NCBI GenBank assembly: GCA_023512835.1
Contig: CM042084.1
Coordinates: forward strand, 54,911,031-54,975,030
DNA: 64,000 nucleotides
From: Taxillus chinensis
Taxonomy: Eukaryota > Streptophyta > Magnoliopsida > Santalales > Loranthaceae
Direction of reading: 5' to 3'
A program made the translations under genes and the position numbers. Below are positions 55,307 through 64,000 of the stretch, piece after piece. How positions within the stretch are numbered: position 1 is the first letter of the stretch; each line of letters starts with the position of its first letter. A model generated the notes under the pieces. The model was not told where the DNA came from, searched no databases, and saw only the letters and a list, made by a program, of their open reading frames with translations.

Positions 55307-55961
55307 AGAAGAAAAAAAACACTATTGGAAGTGAGGACTGTAATCGATATCGCCGCTTCAAGTTAGGGTTTAAGCGACGTCGAACAAATGAATAAAGAAG
55401 AGATGTAGGTCAGTTAAGAAAACCTATGGTCGACGCTGGAGATCGATGTGATATTGTTGATCGATGGAGGTCGCTATAGCGAAACATCTATGCGAGGTCG
55501 ACCCATGCAGATTCCAGAGAGCTACTTGTGAGAGTTGGTCGACCCGATATGACATCGACCGAGAGCGACATCGATCAAAAGATAGGTCAATGTCGATATG
55601 ATGCAATTTCCTAAGAGCAATTAAGGATGTCTGGTCGATTCGAGATGACATCGACCTAGATAGATGTGGCGGTCGATGTTGCGAAATCCGGTGGGACGTC
55701 GACCAAGGCAAATTCCAGAGAGCTACTTGTGAGAGTTGGTCGACCCGATAAATATTCGACGTAAGTCAAGGTCGTCCACACTTCTGGTCGATGTCGATCC
55801 ACTTCTTTGCGTCTCTAGACAGCTCTGTAAAATTTGACCTGCACAACACCACAACCAAAACCAAAACAAAACAGAAAAATGAAAATAAAAACATAAAAAC
55901 ATACCCGGTTGCCTCCCGGTCAGCGCCTCATTTTTCCGTCTTGGGCTAGACGCCACCACGT
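55307..55961 (-). other. E8 spacer between pol and second ORF, with a 200-bp-spaced direct repeat
   Basis: A stretch of about 42 bases (starting ATTCCAGAGAGCTACTTGTG and ending GGTCGACCCGATA) occurs at about 55509-55550 and again at 55710-55751. Between and around them GGTCGA and CATCGACC words recur. The block GACCGGGAGGCAACCGGG near 55905-55925 marks the region just after pol in Athila elements. No ORF is convincing. Confidence 0.75.
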
Positions 55962-57290
55962 TCAAGGTTCTCCAAGTTTGGTTAGGCCAGCTGCATACTC
56001 AGCTGGTGCTCCCAAGTATGGTTTGAGTCTCTGACCATTAACTTTGAAAATCTCATGTGAATTGCCTTCTAGCTCCACAGCACCATAAGGAGATACCTGT
56101 ACAACCTTGAAAGGGCCTGTCCATTTGGATCGCAGTTTGCCAGGAAAGAGCTTCAAACGAGAGTTGAAGAGTAGAACAAGCTGCCCTGGTTCAAATGTGT
56201 ATGGTTGAATATGAGAACCATGCCATTTTTTTGTTTTATCTTTATAGATTCTGGCATTCTCATAGGCTTCCAATCTGAATTCTTCAAGCTCATTGAGTTG
56301 GAGTAGTCAGTTTTCTTTAGCTAAACCAGGATCTAGATTCACCTTTTGAATGGCCCAATGAGCTTTATGCTCTATCTCTACTGGTAAGTGGTAAGCTTTA
56401 CCATAAACAATGCGATAAGGAGACATGCCTATGGGAGTTTTAAATGCTGTCCGATACGCCCACAAAGCATCGTCAAGCTTAGCGGCCCAGTCTCTTCTAT
56501 GGGCACCAACAGTTTTCTGCAAAATTTGCTTGATTTCACGAATCGAAACTTCAGTTTGGCCATTGGTTTGAGGATGGTAAGCTAAAGAAACTTTGTGTCC
56601 CACTCTATACTTATGCAACAGCTTTTTAAACATGGAGTTGCAAAAATGAGAGCCTCCATCACTAAGTATAGCACGAGGCACGCCATGTCTAGAAAACATG
56701 TTCTTTTGCACAAATTTCATGACAACCCGCGCGTCATTGGTCGAAGCCGAAATAGCTTCCACCCATTTGGAGACATAATCCACTGCTAACAAAATATATA
56801 GGCATCCGTCTGAATTTGGGAAGGGTCCCATGAAATCAATGCCCCATAAATCAAATACTTCCACAACATTAATGCTATTCAGTGGTTGCTCGTGGCGTTT
56901 GGAAATAGTTCCCATCCTCTGATAAATATCACATTCTTTGATGAAAGCATGGCTATCTTTAAACAGTGTTGGCCAAAATAATCCGCATTGCAACACCTTA
57001 GCAGCTGTCTTTTGTACTCCATGATGTCCCCCATAAGGAGAAGAATGACAATGTGTTAATACCTCCTTGACTTCGTCTTCAGGTATACATCTCCTGAGAA
57101 GCTGATTTGGACCTCTTTTAAAAAGTAATGGATCATCCCAAATATACTGTCTAACTTGAAATAAGAACCTTTTCTTCTACTCCCAAGAAAAATGAGCAGG
57201 AACGACTCCACATGCCAAATAATTTACTATATCGGCATACCATGGGATTGTAATTGTACAAGAAAGGACTTGTTCATCAGGGAACTCAGC
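55962..57290 (-). pseudogene. E8 integrase (broken)
   Basis: The zinc-binding His pair ([11 protein letters not shown]) lies near 57050-57015. The Cys pair reads CDIYQRMG (about 56935), with Tyr where Cys is expected. The core in one frame (56996-56307) contains GIDFMGPF (first Asp, about 56840), [10 protein letters not shown] (second Asp, about 56660) and [13 protein letters not shown] (Glu, about 56555), then [27 protein letters not shown]. After a stop at 56305 the end (56273-55962) has [16 protein letters not shown], a GPF-type [10 protein letters not shown] and [13 protein letters not shown]. Frame breaks near 57000 and 57180 separate it from RNase H. Confidence 0.88.
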
Positions 57291-58405
57291 TTGAATTGGT
57301 GTCCCTTTGTCCAATGTAACTCCATGTTCCCAAACGGGAAAGATGATCAGCCACTTGATTTAGCGTTCCTTTGGTATCCTTAATTTCTAAATCAAACTCT
57401 TGCAATAGCAGGATCCACCGTATCAAGCGTGGTTTAGCATCTTTCTTGCTAAATAGATATCGCAAAGCTGCATGATTTGTGAATACAATGACCTTAGTTC
57501 CCAAAAGATACGCTCTAAATTTTTCACAAGCAAACACTACTGCCAACAACTCCTTCTCGGTTGTGGTGTAATTCTGTTGAGCTGGTCCAAGAGTTTTGCT
57601 TGCGTAATAAATAGGCCTGAAAATCTTGTCCTTTCGCTGCCCCAAAACAGCTCCCATAGCATGATCACTAGCATCACACATAAGTTCAATTGGTTGTGAC
57701 CAATCTGGAGCTATCATTATCGGGGTGGATATAAGCCTTTGTTTCAGTGTTTCAAAGGCTGTGAGACAATCTGCTGTAAATTCAAATTTTGCTTCCTTCT
57801 CAAGTAATGCACACAAAGGTTTGGCAATTTTAGAAAAATCTTGAATGAATCTTCGGTAGAACCCTGCATATCCTAGGAAACTACGAACACCTTTCACATT
57901 AATTGGAGGTGGTAGGCTTTCAATAGTAGATATTTTGGCACGATCAACCTCCAATCCCAATGCTGAAATTTTATGTCCAAGGACAATACCTTCTTTCACC
58001 ATAAAGTGACACTTTTCCCAATTCAACACTAACTCTTTCTCTTCACAACGAGTTAGCACTGCTTCAAGATTAGTCATGCAATTATCAAAAGAAAAACCAT
58101 AAACTAAAAAATCATCCATGAAGACTTCCATTATCTCTTCTACCATCCCATGAAAAATTGCCATCATATACCTTTGAAATGTTACAGGTTCATTACACAA
58201 TCCAAATGGCATTCGGAAGGCATAAGTTCCAAATGGGCAAGTGAAAGTAGTCTTCTCTTGATCCTCTCTTGCTATGGGAATTTGATTATAACCTGAATAC
58301 CCATCCAAGAAACAATAATAAGAATACCCAGCAACTCTATCCAACATCTGATCAATGAAAGGCAATGGGAAATGATATTTTCGTGTTGCCTTGTTGAGTT
58401 TCCTG
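57286..58405 (-). pseudogene. E8 reverse transcriptase and RNase H (N-terminus cut off)
   Basis: One open frame runs from the copia insertion at 58405 to 57286. Reverse transcriptase: [40 protein letters not shown] (about 58320-58260), [28 protein letters not shown] (58245-58165), the catalytic [14 protein letters not shown] (about 58130-58090, both Asp), [10 protein letters not shown] (58030-58000), [20 protein letters not shown] (57890-57835). RNase [22 protein letters not shown] (57690-57630), [22 protein letters not shown] and [16 protein letters not shown] (57390-57345). No stop falls inside, making this the longest intact pol segment in the window. The beginning of RT is missing. Confidence 0.9.
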
Positions 58406-59717
58406 TGTAGGTCCCAAAGTGAGTCTAGAGGGGGGGTGAATAGACTTTCGTTGCGTGCGGAAGCTAGACTGTTAGCTAGTTTTGGATTCCTCTGCAGATG
58501 ACTATGATGGAAGTATTTATGGAGAAGACGATAGTAGTATTGTGAGCGATAACGTGAGTGATGATGAACTATCAGACAAAACTGAGATAAGAGTAAATGC
58601 TCTTTTCTCAACAGATCTCAGTTGTGAAAGTGATGGTTTGTGATAGATCGACGTGTGGAAAACAACACAGAGATTAGACTTAATGGAAGTGCTCGATCTT
58701 TGGTGAACAAGAGGTTCTTGAATGATCAGATGGCTTACTTTTGTTCTTGGTTCAACGCGGCGCACAACACTTGATCTATTTTTCTCTCAGAGTCTTACTC
58801 TCTAGTTGTTGGAACACTTTTTGTTTGGTTCCGTGAAGGATTGTTTATATCAAGTGTGTCAGAGCCATTTTCTTGTGTACTGTGTGTTTCCTTCTTTTGA
58901 GAGAGAGATTAAACTCACAATTTTGTCGTTAAGTGCGTGAGAGATATATTTTTAAGATTAAAGTGCTTGTGCGCCATAATGTCCATCCCGACAGACTGAC
59001 TTCCCGCCACTGAAAATGTAGAATGTCAGGGGATGGGTTGATCTGCTCGATTTCTGTATCGGGATGCCCATACTGCATTTTTGGCATGCAGTCGATCTTG
59101 GCCGTTCATCTGTGGATGGTAGTTGCCAGCAATTAATGCGTCATTAAATGCGCACAACTGCTCGGGACGGCGCAGGCTTACTGTCCAAACCCTAGCCGAC
59201 AATATCGCTAAGTGGCTGTGAATAGGGTTATAAGTTTGCCTCGAAGGTGGATGCCTTGTAGGTTCGGAGACTCGAAGATTTCAGCTAGTAGCTGTAGAGA
59301 GTTGCGAAGTCTTGCTTCAGGCTTTATGGTGTTTTTGCGAGTCTACAACTCACATCTTTGAGTCTTCGAGGCTGGAGGTTAAGTTGGATTAGCCTTTTAG
59401 TGTCACTCTAAAGTCTACGACTCTACGAGTCTACGACTCTCCGAATAGCGCTTAGAGTGACTTCTTCGATTACAGCTAATCTACCTGTTATTGGAGCTAC
59501 GAATCTACGACTCTAGCTCTACGGGTCTACGACCTTCGGGTCTCTCAGTTTACTATATTTGACTAGGTGGTCTGAAAATCTTCGACTCTACGAGTCTTCA
59601 ACTTCGCTTTTCTTCCTTAGTCTTTCACAGAGGTTCATAAACTGAGTTCCTTTATAGCTACGACCCTTTAGCTCCAACTCTCCGCCATCGATCTCCGAGT
59701 CTGGAAGTATGGCAATT
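58406..59717 (-). repeat. Copia-type LTR fragment inserted in E8 reverse transcriptase
   Basis: On the minus strand it ends CTATTCACCCCCCCTCTAGACTC and TTTGGGACCTACA at 58406, the same style of end as the solo LTR at 29755. It lies in the middle of the E8 DYRKLN codons and TCCTG (58401-58405) is the presumed target duplication. The other end is not seen because E7 is inserted at 59718. The U3 side (59400-59610) is a degenerate tandem array of CTACGACTCTACGAGT words. No coding sequence is supported; the ORF 58517-58765 lies within it. Confidence 0.78.
59390..59610. repeat. CTACGACTCTACGAGT-type short tandem repeats
   Basis: Words such as ACTCTACGAGTCTACGACTC and GAATCTACGACTCTAGC recur with partial palindromy. 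They lie on the U3 side of the copia-type LTR, where the other copia-type LTR has its GCGGAGTAAGGA array. Confidence 0.8.
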
Positions 59718-61433
59718 TGTCACGCCCGGATTTCCAACCCGAGGAAACCGGTGCGTGACTCCCCCTTTTACCCACACGGAGGGCAAAGGGTAGGATACAA
59801 AACAAGAATTTAACATTTTAAACATCCACAACATTCAAGAAAGTAATATTCATTAAAAGCAATCCAATCCAGTTTATTACAACAAAATCCTTTCCCCACT
59901 GGGGTTACATCGATTCTCATAATAAAAATAACATAAACAAATTAAATAAATAAGGTCTTCCACCTTGGGGTCCCACCTAACGCCTGTAGGTTCCTGAAAA
60001 GAAAACAACATGGTAGGAGGGGTGAGCAACCACAGCTCAAGTAGGGATCATGTCTCCCCAACCCATCCCATGCACCTGGTATCTACATGCCTTGTGTACA
60101 AGTGCTGTGTCGTGATACAATTATCCCACCAGGATATGGTTACAGGCTATAACAGCAAACACGAGTCATACATGGGCTAGTACATAAACACTCCCGGGCT
60201 TCCACGGCCACCGGGTTTCAAGAATCCCCGGGCTTCCACGGCCACCGGGTTCCACAAAACAGTCCCGGGCTTCCACAGCCACCGGGTTCCACAAAACAGC
60301 CCCGGGCTTCCACGGCCACCGGGTTCCACAAAACAGTCCCAGGCTTCCACACCACCGGGTGTACAAGCAGACACGCAGACACATGGCCATACAGGCATAA
60401 CATCAAACACTAAGTATGCTTAGTCACACAGGAATAACCTCGAACACTTAGCATGCATATATCCACAAGCTCACAAACCCAGCCACACAGGCATTTCCAC
60501 AAACACATAACATGCACAGCCTCACAGGCATAATTTCAAACACTTGGCAGGCATATACACATAACTATATTCACACAGGCTTTTCATCAAACATATAGCA
60601 TATGGATCACGAAACCACACCAAAATGCCACTCGAGGCCAACATTCATATAGGAGATCACACCTATATGAATTTACATATATATATATAAACAGATACAC
60701 CCAGAATCTGCCCTAGGACCCTAGGACAGGAGGGTTTAGGAAGAACAGAACCCCTACCTTAAAGCAGATCTTCCTTGCTCCCGCGCCAAACGCCGTCCTC
60801 CCCACGCAAGATGCTCCGGCAGCAACCAGCAACTCCCCTTCCCTCTCTCTCTCTAGCTCTCTCTCTCTCTCAGGCAGCAGCTGCAGCAAAGGAACACAAG
60901 AACCCTAACTCAAACTCAAGCCCTCCTTATATAGACACCATTCACATCAAAACGACGTAGTTTTGATTAAGTAAACCCCAGGATCAAAACGACGTAGTTT
61001 TGATTACACAAGCTACAACCTTTCCGCATCCATACATACCAAAATATTCGGAATTTCAACATGGTCCTTTGGAGAAAGTTCCTTAGAATGCCAAAACCAA
61101 GGGACCCATGCAAAAATATGCTTGCACGCCAATTTGCACGTGAATTCCCAATTCACGTGCAACTCCATATGAACTCCAAATGCTTTCAAACTTCACCCCT
61201 AGCCTCCTTGCATCATTTGGAAGACAATTACACTTGCACGTGAATTGGACCCATATCACGTGCACCTCACATACATGTCCATTTGGTCTGAAACTTCGTG
61301 GTAGATAGAGGACATCATTCTAAGCATCTTTCCTTTTGCACGTGAATTCATTGGAGTCCAACTACTAGGTCAAAATCTAGAAAAACTCTACTCAGGAGGC
61401 AAAACCGACTAACTCAAGGTACGGGTCCTTACA
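59718..61433 (-). repeat. 3' LTR of E7 (1716 bp)
   Basis: U3 has five CACGTG boxes (61137, 61154, 61237, 61257, 61339) in two inverted pairs plus one, and AAAACGACGTAGTTTTG palindromes at about 60947 and 60985. TATA on the minus strand at 60927-60934, GA leader at 60843-60872, donor-like GTAGGGG near 60756, five minisatellite units at 60194-60360 and acceptor-like CTTTTCAG|GAACC near 59995. It retains CAG/CTG at most sites where E6 has CG or CGG. Confidence 0.92.
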
Positions 61434-61768
61434 TCCTCTCCCCCTTAAGACTTTTCGTCCTCGAAAAGAAATGACATACGAGGAAAACAACCACAAACTA
61501 CCCATTTGCCACCCGGCAAGCCACCACACCCAAATGGGTCATACACCACACACAAAGACAACAAAGACATAACAGGACCACCATAATCCATAACCACAAT
61601 AATGCACTGAACACATGTCCACATGGCACGAATACACATTTCAAAGCACATCACAAATAAGAACACATGTCTTTAAAAGACAATACAAATACATCAACTA
61701 ATACAAGAAAACACATCACAAGGAAACATCACTATCCCTTGCCAACGGCCACCTCCCACGCTTAAGAT
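61434..61768 (-). other. E7 polypurine tract and spacer
   Basis: TCTTAAGGGGGAGAGGA on the element strand abuts the LTR. The GAGGACGAA hairpin is at 61450-61467 and its duplicate at the pol end near 61768-61782. The spacer carries no supported ORF. Confidence 0.78.
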
Positions 61769-63130
61769 TGTTCGTCCTCGAACAAGTCCGGAGTCTTTGC
61801 TCCCGCATCACGGACTCCCGTTCCCATGTCTCCTCCTCAATGCCACGGTGCTGCCACCAGCACGCGAACCAAAGGAATAACACGACCACGCAAAGTTTCT
61901 CTTGCCGATCTAGGATACGGATAGGGGCCTCAATGACCTGGACATGTCATCCTCAATGTCCAACGTCCCCCAATCAATCACATGAGTGGGGTCAGGGTGA
62001 TACTTCCTCAACCGGGACACGTGAAACACGTTGTGCACTCGACTCACCCGCGGTGGTAACGCTAACCGGTAGGGCTACGGGCCCTACACGATCCAGAATC
62101 TCAAAAGGGCCAATAAACCGCAGGAGATAGCTTGGAACCTCGCCCAAACCGTCGATGTCCACGGCGTGGAGAGACACGAAGGAACACATGATCACCAACA
62201 GAAAACTCCAAAGGTCGCCGCCGCTGATCCGCATAAGATTTCTGCCGACTCGAGCCGACAACAAACGCCGACGAATCAACTTGACCTTCTCGTAGCCTCT
62301 TGAACCAATCGTGGCCCCAAGAGGGCTGCCTCTCCTACCTCAGTCCAACACAAGGGTGATCGACACGGCCGTCCGTACAACGCCTCAAAAGGAGCCATCC
62401 CAATGGATGCCTGGATAGGCGTTGTTGTAGGCAAACTCCACCAAAGGAAGGTGAGTTGCCCACGAACCCCCGAAATCTAACACACAGGCCCGTAACATGT
62501 CCTCCATGGTCCGATTCGTCCGCTCGGTCGACCGTCCGTCTCGGGGTGAAAGGCTGTACTCAAGTGAAGCTTGGTTCCCATAGCCTCCTGCAAACGGCCC
62601 CGAAACGGGAAGCGAACCTCGAATCCCGGTCGGAGACAACCGATGATGGTACCCCATGCGGTCTCACAATCTCGTTCATGTACAGTGACTCAAAGTCCCA
62701 ATGGAGTCCCGCTCGCGAACAAGAAGAAAATGGGCCGACTTTGTGAGTCGATCCACAATCACCCAAATCATGTCCTTCCTCCCGAGTGGTGGGTGGAAGA
62801 CCGATCACAAAGTCCATCGCGATATGGTCCCACTTCCACTCCGCTATGGGCAAGGGCGTAACATGCCCGCCGGCCGCTGATGCTCGGCCTTCACCTGGCG
62901 ACACGTGAGGCACCGCGAAACAAAGGCAGCCACATCGCGTTTCATCCCAGGCCACCAAAAATGTTGCGAAGCGCATGGTACATCTTCGTACCCCCTGGAT
63001 GCACAGCAACCCTAGATTGGTGAAACTCCCTCATCACCCTCATCCCTGAGGGAAGAAGCTACTACCAACCGCCCCTGAAATGACAACTCATGCTCGGGAC
63101 CCTCTGTCCAGTCCCCGGATAGCTCCCCGG
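61769..63130 (-). pseudogene. E7 integrase and chromodomain-like tail (frame broken)
   Basis: Right to left: [11 protein letters not shown], the zinc-binding GVRRCTM region near 63000-62980 and RCLTC-type Cys pair (about 62920), the core with MDFVIGLPPT (first Asp, about 62815) and SDRDSRFASRF (second Asp, about 62630), [34 protein letters not shown] (62530-62420), where the Glu is preserved in STERTNR, then the RRLLSARVGRNL region (62270-62230), FIGPFEILDRVGPVA (about 62115-62075) and the chromodomain-like end to 61770. Frame changes occur near 62420 (TATCCAGGC where sister copies imply TATCAGGC), 62590 and 62960. Confidence 0.86.
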
Positions 63131-64000
63131 CCTCAATACGGGCACGGAGAACCTCACACTCAATGTCACCCAGCTGTTCCTCCCGGACGCGCTGGTACAA
63201 CTCAGGCACTACCACCAAAGGACGCAGGACTGTCCCACCATCACGAACAACAGGCTGCAGCTGCAACGTCGCTAACCGCTCCATCGCCTTCCACTCCCTC
63301 ACGGCCACCTCAGCTTTCCCTTTTCTGCTCAATGCATCAGCCACAACATTACCCTTGCCCGGGGTATAGGCAAGAGTAAAATCAAAGGTCTGCAAATACT
63401 CCACCCATCTCCTTTGCCTCAAATTCAAGTCCTTCCGAGTAAAGATGTACGAAGGCTCTTGTGATCCGAGAACACCACAAACTTTTCCCCCCAAGAGGTA
63501 GTGCTGCCAACTCTTCAGGGCGAAGATGACAGCAGCTAACTCAAGGTCATGAGTAGGATAATTCTGCTCATGAGGCTTCAGTTGCCTTGACCCATAAGCT
63601 ACCACACTGTGCTCCTGCATAAGCACACACCCCAAACCAACCCTGGACGCATCACGGTACACCTCATACCGAATATCCTCCCTAGGCAACCTCAACACAG
63701 GTGCAGTGGTCAAACGGGTTTTGAGAGTCTCAAACGCCTGCCTGGCACTTGTCCGTCCACTCAAACTTCACGCCCTTCCGAGTCAACGCTGTCATAGGCG
63801 CTGCCAAACGGGAGAACCCCTCTACAAAACGACGATAGTACCCCGCCAAGCCAAGAAAACTACGGATCTCAAAAACGTTGGTTGGCCTTGCCCACGATGC
63901 CACGGCCTCAATCTTGGCTGGGTCCACCCTAACTCCCTCAGTGACACCACATGGCCAAGAAAGTGAACCTCCTGCAGCCAAAACTCACACTTGCTAAACT
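63012..64000 (-). pseudogene. E7 RNase H and end of reverse transcriptase (cut by window edge)
   Basis: One frame from 63764 to 63012 holds [47 protein letters not shown] (first RNase H Asp, about 63650), [63 protein letters not shown] (about 63440-63330) and continues into the pre-integrase linker [31 protein letters not shown]. The reverse transcriptase tail [26 protein letters not shown] occupies 63890-63810. The sequence ends before the catalytic loop. At 63740 an extra C before CTG (GCCTGCCTGG) causes the frame change. Confidence 0.88.

Larger units (their letters stand above)
52501..58405 (-). mobile_element. E8: minus-strand Athila-like element with extra ORF, truncated on both sides
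   Basis: Right to left: reverse transcriptase (cut at 58405), RNase H, integrase, spacer, second ORF (55306-53207), polypurine tract (53046-53031) and part of the 3' LTR (53030-52501). Reverse transcriptase is interrupted in the middle of the DYRKLN motif by a copia-type LTR at 58406, preceded by TCCTG, its presumed target duplication. Upstream E8 parts would lie beyond the window. Reading frames are long compared with those of the chromoviruses. Confidence 0.87.
59718..64000 (-). mobile_element. E7: chromovirus, 3' half, runs off the right edge
   Basis: It starts TGTCACGCC at 59718 (left flank CAATT, the presumed target duplication; the partner lies outside). In transcription order seen here: reverse transcriptase end, RNase H, integrase, chromodomain-like tail, polypurine tract, 3' LTR. 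It belongs to the same family as E2 and E6 and is the closest relative of E6. It retains the integrase segment that E6 lost. Confidence 0.92.

Noticed and set aside
60194..60360. CRISPR-like array
   Set aside because: The units are adjacent degenerate minisatellite copies without unique spacers and lie inside a plant LTR.

Overview
The window is nuclear DNA of a flowering plant, most likely a eudicot. It is almost entirely LTR retrotransposons nested inside one another. The lineages seen (Del/Tekay-like chromoviruses, Athila-like Ty3/gypsy elements, copia-type LTRs), the tRNA-Met and tRNA-Asp type primer sites and the plant-type CT/GA-rich leaders support a plant. The species cannot be named from this. 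I see no host protein gene, tRNA, rRNA or CRISPR array. The density of nested elements suggests heterochromatin.

Layout. (1) 1-18986 is a five-level nest. A plus-strand LTR fragment (E0, 1-992) is cut by minus-strand chromovirus E1 (993-18986). E1 is cut by plus-strand solo LTR S1 (4722-16870, duplication TGCTC). S1 is cut by solo LTR X1 (5178-15648, duplication GATCC). X1 is cut by complete chromovirus E2 (6477-15454, duplication GTTTG). (2) 18987-29228 is plus-strand chromovirus E3. Its protease region is split by an unrelated solo LTR, D (22049-24095). (3) 29229-52500 is plus-strand Athila-like element E4. It carries a copia-type solo LTR (29755-31059, duplication GAAAT), a second X-type LTR (X2, about 33252-34779) and a complete chromovirus E6 (39273-47391, duplication ACTAA). 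(4) 52501-58405 is minus-strand Athila-like element E8. Its reverse transcriptase is cut at 58406 by a copia-type LTR, itself cut at 59718 by chromovirus E7, which runs off the right edge.

How the parts work. The chromoviruses (E1, E2, E3, E6, E7) carry gag with zinc knuckles, protease, reverse transcriptase, RNase H, integrase and a chromodomain-like tail, which in this lineage steers insertion towards heterochromatin. The Athila-like elements carry gag and pol. Where an envelope gene would sit, each has a large second ORF ending in a C48/Ulp1-like cysteine protease domain with a visible His-Asp-Cys triad. No element can be read through without a frame break or stop as the sequence stands.

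Main caution. In the chromoviruses most differences between near-identical copies fall on CAG or CTG, which appear as CGG, CG, CGA, CCAG, CCG or CTCG. This looks like systematic base-calling error at methylated CHG cytosines, so many frameshifts there may not be real. In E4 the breaks are different: mostly CAG to TAG stops, as expected from real deamination. Other structures of note are a probable intron inside the chromovirus LTR leader, clusters of ACGT-core palindromes shared by unrelated LTR families, an HD-Zip-like CAATAATTG cluster in LTR D, and a duplicated pol-end/polypurine module.
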